Source of the DNA: Lutjanus erythropterus
Taxonomy: Eukaryota; Chordata; Actinopteri; Lutjaniformes; Lutjanidae
Length of the DNA: 64,000 nt
Assembly (NCBI GenBank): GCA_020091685.1
Contig: CM034600.1
Coordinates: 12,034,219-12,098,218 of the forward strand
Direction of reading: 5' to 3'
A program made the position numbers and the translations under genes. Below the pieces are notes generated by a model, which did no database searches, was not told the DNA's origin, and worked only from the letters and a program-made list of their open reading frames with translations. This document shows positions 25,060 to 36,230 of the stretch, piece after piece (positions within the stretch are counted from its first letter, which is position 1; each line of letters opens with the position of its first letter).

Positions 25060-25645
25060 GGTCAGTTGGTCGGCCCACTTTGCTCCAAAGTGAAATATTT
25101 GAACTATCTGATAAATCAGCATAAAATTTTACGCGAACATTCATGGTCCCCAGAGGATGTATCCTAGCGACTGTGGTGATCCTTTGACTTCAAACCTAGT
25201 ACCATCATTGGATTTACTTTAATGTGTCCAATACTGACCAGGATTTATGAAGAAATACCTGAGAAACTATTGATATTCATCATCATCAGTTAATTAGCAA
25301 ATGTTAGCATGAGATCACACTAAAGTAAGATTATTTTTGCTCATTTTCTCTAACAGTGATGAATCACCGTCATTATCTTTCATTGCTGACAGGCGTAGTG
25401 TCGCCTGGCTGTGATTCTTGCATCTATAAAATGTGGCACATTGAATTGTGGCATTGTTAGAGGAAAGTAGAGAATTTTGTACAATCCATTGACACTACTT
25501 TATTTCTTCCATTGTGATACTTTCAAGTAATACTGAAAAAAGTGAGTACATTAGCATACTGATGTTAGCATCAAGCTCAACACTGCTGTGTTTAAGTGGT
25601 TACAGCCTCACAGAGAGCTGCTAGTATGGCTGTAAACTCCTTATA
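25060..25645 (+). repeat. Dispersed repeat with TTAGCATG blocks, interrupted
   Basis: The first part (25080-25330) has GAGGATGTATCCTAGCGACT, ATCCTTTGACTT and AATTAGCAAATGTTAGCATG. The last part (25550-25645) has TTAGCATACTGATGTTAGCA and ACAGCCTCACAGAGAGCTGC. In the fish consensus I remember, these parts are continuous, so about 200 bp near 25335-25545 looks inserted. Confidence 0.55.
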
Positions 25646-26630
25646 TCTAAAATATACCTAATAATAATAATTATCATCTATTTTTGAGAGCTCTGCAAGC
25701 TGATGCAAAGAATTACTTTATAGCTTCCCAGGGAAGAATCACAGACAATTAAAACTGACAATACAAATTACAGTAACACGTTTGTAGTTTCTGTGTGTGA
25801 TACAACACACCGACTATTTCACAGTTTTCTCTGCATCTTGTTTGGTTTTGCACTAATTCAAGAATTGGAGCAGTTCTTCACTGTTGTGTCAGCTCACGGG
25901 AATTCTGACAAATGCCTTCAGCTCTGGCTCCTTCTCACTCTTCCTCATTTCTCTTCTTCTCCATCAGTATTTCTGTCCGAGGCTCATGCGTCCTACTTCT
26001 GTAAGTGCCAGAGTTTTATGTAAGGGTTTGTCTCTGTTTAGGTCTTTCAGTGTAAGCCTATTTGTTCAGCTTTTTAACCCTCCATCTGATCTCTCTCTCT
26101 ATCTGTTACTCGTTCAGTTTCTTCTTACGCTTAACCATATTTCACTCACCATATTTTTGTGTAACCCTGTTCATCATTGTTTACTTTCTACTAATTATTA
26201 ATCGTTTTCGTTTGAATCATTGAATCTGGGTGTTTTAAATCCAAATTACTGGACTTTTTTAAGTTAAAAGGCTTCATGAGGGGAAACTGGTGACACCTTT
26301 CAGTAACATGTATTGTAATCAAAACTCTAGTCCATGAACTCAACTTTATCTGCACGTTGTACCAATTGGATGATTAAAAACATCCTTCAAAGACATACTG
26401 TTAAATTCTCCTTGTCACCTACTGTATAGCCACACTACCAGTGAATCGAATTCATACACACGTTCTCTGTACATAAACTAATCAAGGATTTCTTATTAGT
26501 GATTTCCTGCTTCAGCTGGCGCAGTCATTTGTCTGTCATCTCCATACATTTCCATAAGACCTCATTCAAATTTTAACTGGGAGGAGTTGTTTTTTTACAA
26601 GCCTCTTGAGCAGTACTGATGTTCATGTAT

Positions 26631-26870
26631 TAGCCGTTTAGTTCATATAATGTCAGTGTAACTACTTAGGCCTTGCTATGCCAGTATTTTAGCTATTTAG
26701 TCCATATAATATCAGTATGATAGCTGTGTAGCCCATACAAAGTCAGAATGCTAGCAACAGACTCCACAAAAGGGCAGTATGTTAGTTGTCCATATAATGT
26801 TGGTATTTTAGCTGCAATGTCCATATAATGTCAGTGTGGTTGCAATAAAGTCCATATAACGTCAGTAGCC
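26631..26870 (+). repeat. Degenerate ~30-bp minisatellite, about eight units
   Basis: The approximate unit is AGCTGTTTAGTCCATATAAT then GTCAGTATGTT. Units start near 26631, 26662, 26691, 26722, 26753, 26784, 26811 and 26840. CATATAAT followed by GTCAG or close variants recurs in most of them. Divergence between units indicates an old, inactive array. Intronic in mgll. Confidence 0.8.
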
Positions 26871-27025
26871 TGCGTTAGCTCCTCAGGCAATTTTTGACAG
26901 TTCAAGTCCACCCACTGTTTGAGGACAGACAGCATACAATAGCAGTATTCATCCTCTCAACCAAAGTTCAGAGGGAGAAAGTGTATGGAGGCCTCTAATC
27001 AGATTCTTAAAGAGCTTCTCTGTTC

Positions 27026-27030
<5 letters not shown>

Positions 27031-27097
<67 letters not shown>
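27031..27097. repeat. (CT)n microsatellite
   Basis: 67 bp of uninterrupted CT. Such tracts can form triplex DNA and are usually length polymorphic. Confidence 0.97.
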
Positions 27098-27103
<6 letters not shown>

Positions 27104-28439
27104 TCCTATTCACACTTAACCCTCTCTATCATGGGAGAGCACTAGACAAACGTGTGTGTGTGTCTGAGTGTGTAGAAGGGCATGACCCAATGGGCTGTTG
27201 CACCAAATTACATTCAGTCATCTTGTTATATTTAACCAGAAAGAAACCAATCAGATGGTTTTAAATCACCCAAGAGCGTGTGTCATGGTGTTTACACATG
27301 GGTGTTTCAGTATTTCTTGTTTTTGATTATGTGCTGGAATGTGTTTGTAAAGGAGCGCCATTAGAATGAAGGACAAACAAGAGATTGAGATAGTTTCCTT
27401 TTTATGCCCAACTCTGTGGGCATATGTATGCATGCAGGCGGCAGCGAGTGAGTGAGTGAGTGAGTGCTTTAGAAAGTGAGATTTTCTGGTGGGAAATGTT
27501 TTGTCTTTTAGTGCCTCTTTTCATGAAGTGAGCCTGTCATTGGCCTCAGCCTGATGAATATTCAAATAAGTGACAAAGAACTCGCATAAACAAAGTTGAA
27601 GCCAATTAGTCTCCAGAGGAAGAGAGATGGGGATAGATTCACTGCAGGATCACTGTGCTCGTGTGTGTGCGCGCCATTTGCACTTGTTGCATACGAGAAG
27701 AGAAACCCACGACAAAGTGAACCATGGCAAATCGATTTGAGTCTTGCCGCCACAGAGCTGCTAATTACCATGGCCCTACATTGCAGGATTTAAATCACAA
27801 TCCCAAATGTCAGCGTGGGTGCAAGGTGTGGCTTGGACCGCTGTTCACCACAGCCGCACAGTTCACGCCGTACCCCAAAGGGCCGTGGGTTCACATTCGC
27901 ATTTCTCTCCCAGTCTGTGTAGAGCCACAGCAACAAAAAGAGTGGTGGAAATTCACGCCCATCCAAACAAAAGACAGATTGTTTTATGTTCTACTTGACC
28001 TCTGAGAAGTTTTCCCACTGCTCCTGCATCAGAACCCTCACCTACTTTACTAAGACCTCCCACTCCTGTCAGAGGAGAAAAAGACACTCTGGTTGATATC
28101 ATCCTCTTCTCACTGAAACATGTTCTTTCTTCCATTTTAGCTCCTCAGATCACTTTAATTTGATTTTAAAACTGCCGCCTTTTCTGTAGTTCTTTTTTTA
28201 TATCATTTTGTTATTTCTTGTCACAGTGATTCACCGTCATGCTCATCACTGGAAACTTTATTCTCAGCATCAACTGCTTTTGTGTTTGAAAGTCTAGAGA
28301 GTCAAATAAATTATACCATTGCCCTCATTGCAAGCTGATATGTCTGTTTTAGATAAAGTCCTATCATGTGATAATTTAAGGTTAGCATGAACAAAAACAT
28401 GGAACTGTATTTTCTCAGTTGTTCTCCATATCTCACAAG

Positions 28440-28860
28440 TGCCTTATTTTATTATCTCACAGGCGTAAGCCAAGAGATGAAGTGATTACATTTTGGTGTT
28501 CAGAGGTCAAAGGACAGTGCCCTGTGACCTCATGTCCATTCCATTCTTGTGAAGACAGTATCTCAAGAGTGAGGCGGAGGAATTTCTTTAAAAGTTGTAC
28601 AAACGTCGCTTGATTCAAAGATGAGCTGATTTGATTTTAGTGGTCAAAGGTCAAAGGCCAAGATCACAGTGACTCACTAAACATTTTGGCCTTAACTCAA
28701 GATTTCATACGCCAGTTATGACAAAATTACACACAAACATCTAATGGTATAAAATGATGAGGTGATGACATTTTATATCCAAGAGGTCAAAGGTCAACTT
28801 CATTATCTTCAGCTTCTCTATCTGTCCTGTGCTCCTCTGTAAAAATAGTCTCTAAGTGAA
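28440..28860 (+). repeat. Repeat with internal AGGTCAAAGGTCA (DR1) units
   Basis: Two related segments, ATGAAGTGATTACATTTTGG + AGAGGTCAAAGGACA (28479-28516) and ATGATGAGGTGATGACATTT + AGAGGTCAAAGGTCA (28754-28796), plus TGGTCAAAGGTCAAAGG at 28641, show internal repetition. AGGTCA-A-AGGTCA at 28784-28796 is a perfect direct repeat 1 for nuclear receptors. I recall a fish interspersed repeat of this type, so the receptor-like sites are probably element sequence. Confidence 0.6.
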
Positions 28861-28907
28861 GACAGCATGTTTGTCACTGGAAATTATTTGCTGGAATCAC
28901 ACATATA

Positions 28908-29070
28908 TAGTGAGGACATACCTTTTGCCAAAAAACACTTAATACCTTTTATTGAGTTCCTTCAAAGCGAGACTTGGATATAGTGGTATAAATGTCTGGA
29001 CAAACACAGACGTAAACTGCAATTTGACTGGTTGGTGGAGGCATACAACTGCAAGGGAGTAATTCTATTT
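28908..29070 (+). repeat. Dispersed repeat, partner copy at 14306-14460
   Basis: Has TTTTGCCAAAAAACAC, TATTGAGTTCCTTCAAAGCG, GTCTGGACAAACACAGACGT and TTGACTGGTTGGTGGAGGC, matching the ordered blocks at 14306-14460. It is followed about 100 bp later by the fragment shared with 2890-2950. Confidence 0.6.
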
Positions 29071-29164
29071 TTTTGACCGATCCGTTATGTCACTCTTCTT
29101 AACTGGACGCTAGAGACTGCAAGAGATCAACAGCTGCTTCATTTGGCATTTATGACATTTGTGG

Positions 29165-29225
29165 TGCCATTGCAGTAGGTGCTTCACCATCGGTTGCCTG
29201 GCCAGGATCTGCACTCTACTGTGTG
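29165..29225 (+). repeat. Dispersed repeat fragment, partner at 2890-2950
   Basis: Carries the same ATTGCAGTAGGTGCTTCACC block as 2890-2950, followed by a diverged match of about 30 bases. Same orientation. Confidence 0.5.
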
Positions 29226-29869
29226 ACCTGTTATAGTCATTCCATTTTTAATGACATTGTCAATCAATTTGTTTCTAATGACCTCATATATAATTTTTCT
29301 GGCTCTGTTTTAATTAGTGCTTTAAGTCTAAAGCTTCTTATTCCACCTATGCAGTTTTTTCAGATGAGTCAACTTATTGAGTTTATATTTGCCATGTGTC
29401 CTGATTTAAATTTGTATGATTTTTTCTGATCTGATTTGTATGATAACACATTATCAGTGGGGGGAGGGCCACTAAGCTTGCTCCCCCTGTCACATGTCAG
29501 TATGACCTGAGCATAGCACGAGCTTAATCATGTGCTATAACTGTCAGTAGCGTGTGGTGTTCATAGTTTTATGTAAACACAAGTCATTCATTTTTTTTTC
29601 ATACAGTACTGGTTTCCTCCTTACACTACACTATTAATCTTTAATTAACCACTGCGTGTGTGAAGAAGAATTTCGTATTTCCAGTTTTGGCGAATACATG
29701 AAATGTGTTTTGGTGCAAATAAGTTTTTTGTGTTAATAATCTAGTATGTTTTGTAGTGTCTCTGTAGCTGTCCTTTAGCTGGAACCACATCCTAAAAAGA
29801 AGAAGAAAAAGAAGAAAAATACCTTATCAATTTTATTTCCACTTATGTTCTGTGCTTTCTCTCACTCAG

Positions 29870-29980
29870 GGTGGTGCCATCTCCATCCTGACAGCCTGTG
29901 AAAGGCCCAGTGATTTTTCTGGAGTGGTCCTGATTGCTCCGATGGTCCAGATGAACCCAGACTCGGCCACACCGTTCAAG
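29870..29980 (+). CDS. mgll: mgll coding exon (human residues ~124-160): after the nucleophile, start of lid
   Basis: 37 codons in phase 0 at both ends: [20 protein letters not shown], then [17 protein letters not shown]. The first two glycines finish the GHSMGG nucleophile motif from the previous exon. The segment forms the helix after the catalytic serine and the strand leading into the lid (cap) domain, which in MGLL shapes the substrate tunnel. Acceptor CTCACTCAG ends at 29869; donor is GTACCG at 29981. The adjacent open frame from 29852 to 30046 extends past the donor into intron and should not be used as the exon boundary. Confidence 0.96.
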
Positions 29981-30543
29981 GTACCGCATAATGTCCGCTC
30001 ACCCTCTCTGCTGCTCTTCACTCTTGCTCTCTCCTTTCCTTCCTAATTGAGTCACTGTTGAGTCAAGTAGTCGGTTAACACAGGAGTCAGTCGTCTTACT
30101 CCACTCGGCCCTGCTGTGGCTGATGACTGTAATACTGACACCTTTTATTTTGTGAGAATCAGTGTAAGTACCACTTGAGCAGCATGAGCTGTCTCTTACT
30201 GAATCACCAATACAAGTGTGTCCAGTTGTCAAGGCCAAACACTACAGACAGAGCTGGTGTCAAAATCTGCATGGGAGGAGGATTACTAGCCTGTTTGAAG
30301 AAGAGAAATGTGTTTTTTGGATTCTGCACTGATATAAACATACAGTAGAATCACACTGAGTGCAAACAGGTGAATTACACAACACACGATCACAATTTCA
30401 TCATGACTGTATCTCTTTGTAACACTTGGCAGATGGCGAGAAAAAATGAGAGCGAGAGAAATAAAAACATTCTTCGGGGAGGTGTTGAAGTGCGAAAATA
30501 AACTGCAATGCTTTCGATGTGTTTTGTTTTTCGCTGTTTGCAG
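29981..30543 (+). other. mgll: mgll intron, 563 bp
   Basis: GTACCG donor and TTTGCAG acceptor, phase 0. It is the shortest intron of the gene in this window. I see no recognisable repeat or other feature in it. Confidence 0.93.
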
Positions 30544-30633
30544 GTTTTTCTGGCGAAGGTCTTGAACCACATGCTGCCCAGCCTCACTCTGGGCTCCATC
30601 GAGTCCAAATGGGTCTCACGGGACAAGAAGCAG
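30544..30633 (+). CDS. mgll: mgll coding exon (human residues ~161-190): lid domain
   Basis: 30 codons, phase 0 at both ends: VFLAKVLNHMLPSLTLGSIE, then SKWVSRDKKQ. It aligns over its whole length, without gaps, to the human lid segment AAKVLNLVLPNLSLGPID and the following SRNKTE. This hydrophobic helix contributes to membrane contact and the substrate entrance in the known MGLL structures. Acceptor TTTGCAG ends at 30543; donor is GTGAGA at 30634. Confidence 0.95.
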
Positions 30634-33600
30634 GTGAGAGACAATGTTGGTGGGTGGACGTTTGGCTGGGAGAGCTGTATTGTGATTTGTAATTGAAGTA
30701 TCAAGTATGTTGCTGAAAATAGCATTTACAAGGTCGCCAGAGGGAATGTGTCTATTATGTGTACATGTGTGAAGTCATGCGCCAAATATTTTGGTCAGTC
30801 CCAGGATGGAAGTCCATCCCACAGTGCATACTTTGAAGTCTTATCCTGCCAAGTTTGGGTGGGTTGTATTGTGTTATTTCTAATTATAAAAAAGGTGCAT
30901 GTAATGTGTCACCCAGAGGACAAATGGTTCACAAGGTCTCAACAAACAAAACTGTGTAGTTTAATTTGTATTTTGTTTAATTTGTGTGTTCTCTATCTGC
31001 AAAATGCAGTGGTACCTGTAACTGTTTTACAAACTTCTCGTCTATTTACCTCCTGTCAACTCTGCAGTAACCTTTTCATCCTTTTTATAGTTAGCTTTGT
31101 ACATATTGTTAATGGCATTTACAGTTTGTTTTTGTATAGTCTTTATATCATTTTGATAATCAAGGGCAGCAGGATAACTTTTGGGGGTCGCCAGACGGTT
31201 GTGGAGATAAAATAAAATATTGAGGCTAGCAGCACAGAATGAGAACCAAGAAGCAACCCAACTAAACCACTCAGCATGATGGGAAATGAGGGCTGTATTT
31301 TAGACTGGGAAATGTTTTTTACATTACATTGCCTGTGCCTCAAGTTCACACCAAGCTTTGAAAATATCACCCCGACTTACTGCAATATGTATTTTTTGTG
31401 GAGGCTGTGAACACCAACCTCATTATACTGAGGGATCACATTAGCAATGTTAGCTAGTCAGTCAGTGTAGCATCAACATCGGCCTGTTTTTCACAATTTA
31501 GCCAATATTAGGTCACTATGGCTCTTTTGTTGTGCTTGATGCTTGGAAGAATTGCCTCCCACCACAAAAAAGCTAATGACAATTTTCCATTGGATTTTTG
31601 ATTAGTGCAGAAAATATTGAACACCACTTTTATGGTTTCTGGAATGCAAATGCAATCGCCAGAGGTAAAAAGTTAATGTCACCACCATTAAGCGACTTGT
31701 CTTCAGTGTGATGAAATTTAATGTCCCACCTTTTTTTTAGACACGTAAAAGCTTCAAAATTAATGAGTTGGGTATTTACTGATGTATTTTATGTTATAGA
31801 GCAAAACATGAAAGTTTCTTAATTTCCACACCTTATTTCAAGCAAATACAGAGAAAATCATTAAAAAAAACAAATCAATTCACTGACTTTAAGACAAGGG
31901 ACCCGGAAGTGTTTCTCACATCCATGCTCCACTGAGTGGCTAGTTAATGTCACTTACAGTTATCTAAGACACTGAGGTGATACCCAAAATGTTCAAAAAC
32001 ACTACACAAAAAATGTACACAGTAAAAACTATTACTATGTACCAAGCAAAGTGTGAAAAGTTGAGTAATTTAAGGATGAAAAGGCGCTGTAAAGTAATCA
32101 CCAATGTAGGAGGCGTAATGTAGAGCTGACAGGAAGTTTGTGTGTTCATTCAGTTACATTTCCTTCATAACCTTCAGTTGAACCACAGAAGAGGCAAAAA
32201 AAAAAAACCAACCATTCAGACACATCTGCACACCTCGTCCGGCACGTATTTGTGTCTCCGGACATGTTCTGTGGTTTTCGTTCGGTTGGGGTTGTGTGTG
32301 AACATACCTGTGTGTGTCTGCAAGTATTGACACACTAAAGCCGCCCTTTCAAAAAAAAAGTTTGTAGTTACAATAGGATCCCACATCCTGCTGCTTCTGC
32401 TTCCCACAGTCTGTTGGAGGAAGTGGTGTTATCACATCACCCAGGAACAATAACAGATACACACAATAGATTCAATAGACACCTACATGAATTACTGACA
32501 GAAAAAAGTTGTTGAAAGATTTCTTTTTTCATCAGATAGTTAACAGCAGAGAAAGATGACACGTGACCAAGGTTCCTGACAGGATTTGGTTAAAATAAAA
32601 CTAAAATTATACTTAATAAAAGCACAAGTACTTTAGTTTACATTATACTCCATATGCATCTATACTTCAGGAAATATTACCACTGCTACATGAGAAAAAT
32701 GTGTCAGAAATGATTGGACCATATCATGCTCTAATAATGTTCCCCACAGTAACCATGTTTACATTCTTCCATACGCTTTGAGATACGAGTGACATTATAA
32801 AGATCCACTTCGTTTTCTTACTGAATATGAGATTATTCTGTGTAGTTGCCATAATGAGCAGCATCAGATTCTCAATAGACTTCTAGGTAGTTTCATTAAT
32901 ATGACTGTTTGAGGTCCAAAGAAGTAAAACCATACATAATTTCACGAAAAAACAAAGATTAAGGTAAAACAAAAAATCACATTTGTTTTGTAGAACTTTG
33001 TGTTTTTTTCTTCTGTCCTCTCTGATTAATCATGCCATGACCCCTTCAGATATGTCTCGTGACCCTTTGGAGGGGACTGACGCCTAGGTTGGCAACCACT
33101 GGGCTGCACAACAGCATATAGCATCTAAAGCTAAAAATTAAAGTTAAAACTAACACTGCCTCAACCAGCTACAGCAACTGCTTACACGTAGTTGCATCAC
33201 TTGCGCCCCACAGTGTAGCTACACATCGTGTGCACATAGCTGGGTACACAGTGACTCCATCATGTTGTCTCTGTATTTCTCTATTCTGTCGGAGCTGTGC
33301 TCTGTCTCCATCTCCATCTCCACCTCTGTTTGTCTGTTACCTCCACGGGAGCATCAGGGGCCGTGGCCATGATATTCAAAAAACACTTTGTGCTTTGCAT
33401 ATTTTTGCTTTGTCATAGAAATCACTATATGACTGAAGCTGGTGGGCCTATAACCCAGAGATAGAAAGAGCAAACCATCCTCTGCTTATGGTCATTTACT
33501 GGTAGCAGGTGGTCTCATCCACTGACAGTGACATGCATTCAGTAACTCTCAGTGAGTCAACAGCATCATCCAACCAGGGGTCATCATCATCTTCAGACTT

Positions 33601-34712
33601 ATATCACCAAGCAAGTTGAACTTAGTCTGGCTTTGTGGGTTCATCATCTAGCCAAGCCATTAGGATGCTCAGCAAGACATTTTATGACACAAATCACTTA
33701 TAAAGGAGAAAATATGGCATCTGCATGTGGGTGTCGTTGCTGCAACTTTTTCAACTCTCTTTTTCCACACTGAGTGTAAAAATATCAGTCCAGCAAGAAA
33801 AGCTTAAAGTTTATTTGTATACTTTTTGTTGTATGGTGTTATCTAATTTTTTTTTTAGGGAAAGCCTCGTGTTGTGTCACGACTCTTCTGAGCTGCCTCA
33901 CAGGTCGTACTGTGTCACAGATCAGCTTTCAGTCATTCATTATTCAAAGCAGCAGCGCATGTGGCCTGAGAGAAACTGCTTCTGTTCAGAGTGCACCATC
34001 AGCTGTGTTTACATAGAAGCTGAACAGAAACAGGAGTGTGTGAGTTATGTGAAAGTACGTATGGCACTTGAAAGTATGTTTAATGTTAGAAACAGGCTGT
34101 GTCTTCTGCTATTCAGTGCTGATTTAAACTAATGTAAAGTGTCGCGTCTACTTTTATCTTTCCTCTGACTGTTATTTTTCTTTCCATAAAAGCCCTTCAT
34201 CCATTTATTTATCATCCTCCTTCCTACTTGCCAACTCTCATATTTTTCCCAGAAGTCCTCATTTTCATCACCCTCTTTTCTCTCTCTGCATGCCTTCTTT
34301 TAACTTTCTTCCATATTTGGATCAAACTACAACATTTATTGTGCCTGCTAAATATAGACGTGTAATAAAGGCATCCAGGCCTTTCACTACCGCACTCTAA
34401 ATGACCAACAAAATATGTCTGATGCCAAAATGTAGTTGCTATGGTTACATAAAGAAAAAAAACAGGAATACATGCAGTTTGAAGCAAAAGAAATATGTTT
34501 GCAATTTTCTGTCATTATCAAAGGGTAAATGAACCTCTGGGACATTTTTTTTAAAGGAATGATTTTTCCCTGTTGAGTTGATCGAGTGAAATCAAACAAA
34601 CAAAAGCACGACTGGAGGAAAAAACTTACATCACAATCAGTCCTGGATTAAAAGGGACACGTGACAAACTTTGGCCCATAACTCTTTCCCTTATCTCTCT
34701 TTCTCCTGCTAG
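30634..34712 (+). other. mgll: mgll intron, 4.1 kb
   Basis: GTGAGA donor and CTGCTAG acceptor, phase 0. It contains a hAT-like fragment at 32940-33101. A 155-codon open frame at 30748-31215 is unrecognised, Leu/Ile/Cys-rich and intronic, and is not supported as a gene. Confidence 0.9.
32940..33101 (-). mobile_element. hAT-like non-autonomous element (one end visible)
   Basis: On the minus strand it begins CAGTGGTTGCCAACCTAGG and continues with CCCCTCCAAAGGGTCACGAG, GAAGGGGTCATGGCATGATT and GAGAGGACAGAAG, in the order I remember for a common teleost element with a Charlie-like terminus. The far end fades out near 32940 and no second terminal repeat was found. Confidence 0.65.
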
Positions 34713-34928
34713 GTGGAGGCATATGACGCAGATGAGCTGAACTTCCATGGCGGCATGCGGGTGTCGTTCGGCATGCAGCTGATGGGGGCGGCGGCACGTA
34801 TCGAGAGGGAGATCCCATCCATCAGCTGGCCCTTCCTGCTGCTGCATGGCGATGCTGACAAGCTCTGCGACATCAGAGGCTCCAAGATGATGCACGAGAA
34901 CGCTCCAAGCACAGACAAGAAACTCAAG
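34713..34928 (+). CDS. mgll: mgll coding exon (human residues ~191-262): lid end and catalytic Asp
   Basis: 72 codons, phase 0 at both ends: VEAYDADELNFHGGMRVSFG, MQLMGAAARIEREIPSISWP, FLLLHGDADKLCDIRGSKMM, HENAPSTDKKLK. GDADKLCD aligns with human GSADRLCD, so the Asp in ADKL is the catalytic acid (human Asp239) and the following Cys matches Cys242. The lid portion has DELNFHGGMRVSFG where human has DPLICRAGLKVCFG, so human Cys201 and Cys208 are Phe and Ser here. Acceptor is CTGCTAG (34712), donor GTGAGG (34929). The exon is visibly GC-rich against its AT-rich introns. Confidence 0.96.
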
Positions 34929-35829
34929 GTGAGGATGCTTTGTTGTTCACTGGAAATTTAGGCTACCAAGACCCTAAATTTAGTGGCTAAATTTACTTTT
35001 TGGTGGCCCAAGTGTAAACTGTTTGCTGTAAAAACAATATAGAAAAAAAAATTCAGTGCAACTTCACACAGCCTTTCTTAACTGTGACATTTCTGCTGTC
35101 CTTTTTTTCCAAATTTCCAATTGTGATGTGATGTTTCCTGAAGGCGTTGTTTCCAATGAAAAACAAGATAAACTACTCAGCTAGTTGAGGAAACTGGTGG
35201 CACACGCCACAGTATATTATGTCATTAGATGTGTCATATTCTAGCCACTTTAACTCCCTTTTTTTCAAAGCACAGCTTTTGTGTTTCTGGTTCTTCTCTA
35301 AGGATCGCATCAGTAGTTTGAGCAGGTTTAGTATACCCAGATTTCAGTAGCCCATATTGATAGCTAGCTGGCAGTGAGTACTGTTTGTTGTTTTTGTCAA
35401 GTGTTGAACTGAAGGGCTCAAAGGAATCCAGATATTTGTGTAACTGTAATGGTGAAGGATCATCAGGCCTTGGTTAACGTCGAACCTTGTTTTCTATCTC
35501 TTTCTAATTCTTCTGTTTTTGAATGTATGCTGTTCCTTTTTTGCTCCATTTTGTTCCATTCAGTAGATAGATTTTTTAAACATTAGGGAATAATGTATCA
35601 CACCACTGCCTTCTGACATTTTAAAAATGGCACTTGTATTGGCTGTGTGGGAGGTTTCTGCAGTTCAAAAGTTCAGTACATAAAGTTGATGCTTTGGTAG
35701 CTGACAGATGCAGAAACTGACACTTTGAGCAATGCAGAAATGTTAACTGTTGCCTTTGATACCTGAAAATACAGTCACATATACTCAGCCTGTGGGCAAA
35801 AGGTCAGTGCTGTGTTGGCACTACAGACC

Positions 35830-36230
35830 GTATATTAAACACTGGACAGACCTTTCGGATCTGAAAAGTGAAACCGATGTGGAAATGCCTTAAACCTGCA
35901 TTCTGTCTAATGGCCAGGAGGCGACAGCTCCAATGGATGCAAAAAGACATCCACTTATATGGAGTCTTATGAGGAAAATAATCCTGCTTCTCACTTGATT
36001 TATGACCTCAGTAAACAGTTTCCTTATGAGTTTATAGTTTCAAGTCTTCTTCAGAACAGCATGATGTTCATTTAGTAAATTATGGTCCCATTTAAAGTAA
36101 AACAGACGATAAAACAGGCTATGCTTTAGGGCGTGCTACCGTGTGATTGTCAAGTTACTGTCCAGTACAACACACAGGGCTCACAAAACTCAGATCAGTC
36201 TGTCAAACTAGACGGCGAGATTCTGTTACT
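35830..36230 (+). repeat. Dispersed repeat (CTTGATTTATGACCTCAGTA type)
   Basis: Contains GACAGCTCCAATGGATGCAA, CTTGATTTATGACCTCAGTA, AACAGTTTCCTTATGAGTTT, ACAGCATGATGTTCATTTAG, AATTATGGTCCCATTT and GGCTATGCTTTAGGGCGTG, which I remember as consecutive blocks of a frequent fish interspersed repeat. It occurs once in this window, so the assignment is from memory only. Confidence 0.5.

Larger units (their letters stand above)
19808..29869 (+). other. mgll: mgll intron, 10 kb
   Basis: GTAGGA donor and CTCACTCAG acceptor, phase 0. It contains a short transposon-derived repeat starting 13 bp after the donor, several dispersed repeats, a degenerate 30-bp minisatellite, a CT microsatellite and a DR1-rich repeat. 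No additional exon was recognised. Confidence 0.9.

Noticed and set aside
27724..28005. 93-codon open frame starting MANRFESCRHRAAN
   Set aside because: It looks more protein-like than most, but I cannot relate it to any family. It is inside an mgll intron, and overlapping frames on the same strand are of similar length.
30748..31215. 155-codon open frame on + strand
   Set aside because: It lies inside an mgll intron, is rich in Leu, Ile and Cys, matches no family I know, and has no splice-consistent partner. It reads as chance in AT-rich DNA.
33725..34132. 135-codon open frame on + strand
   Set aside because: Intronic, Cys/Ser-rich, no homologue recognised and no flanking exon signals.
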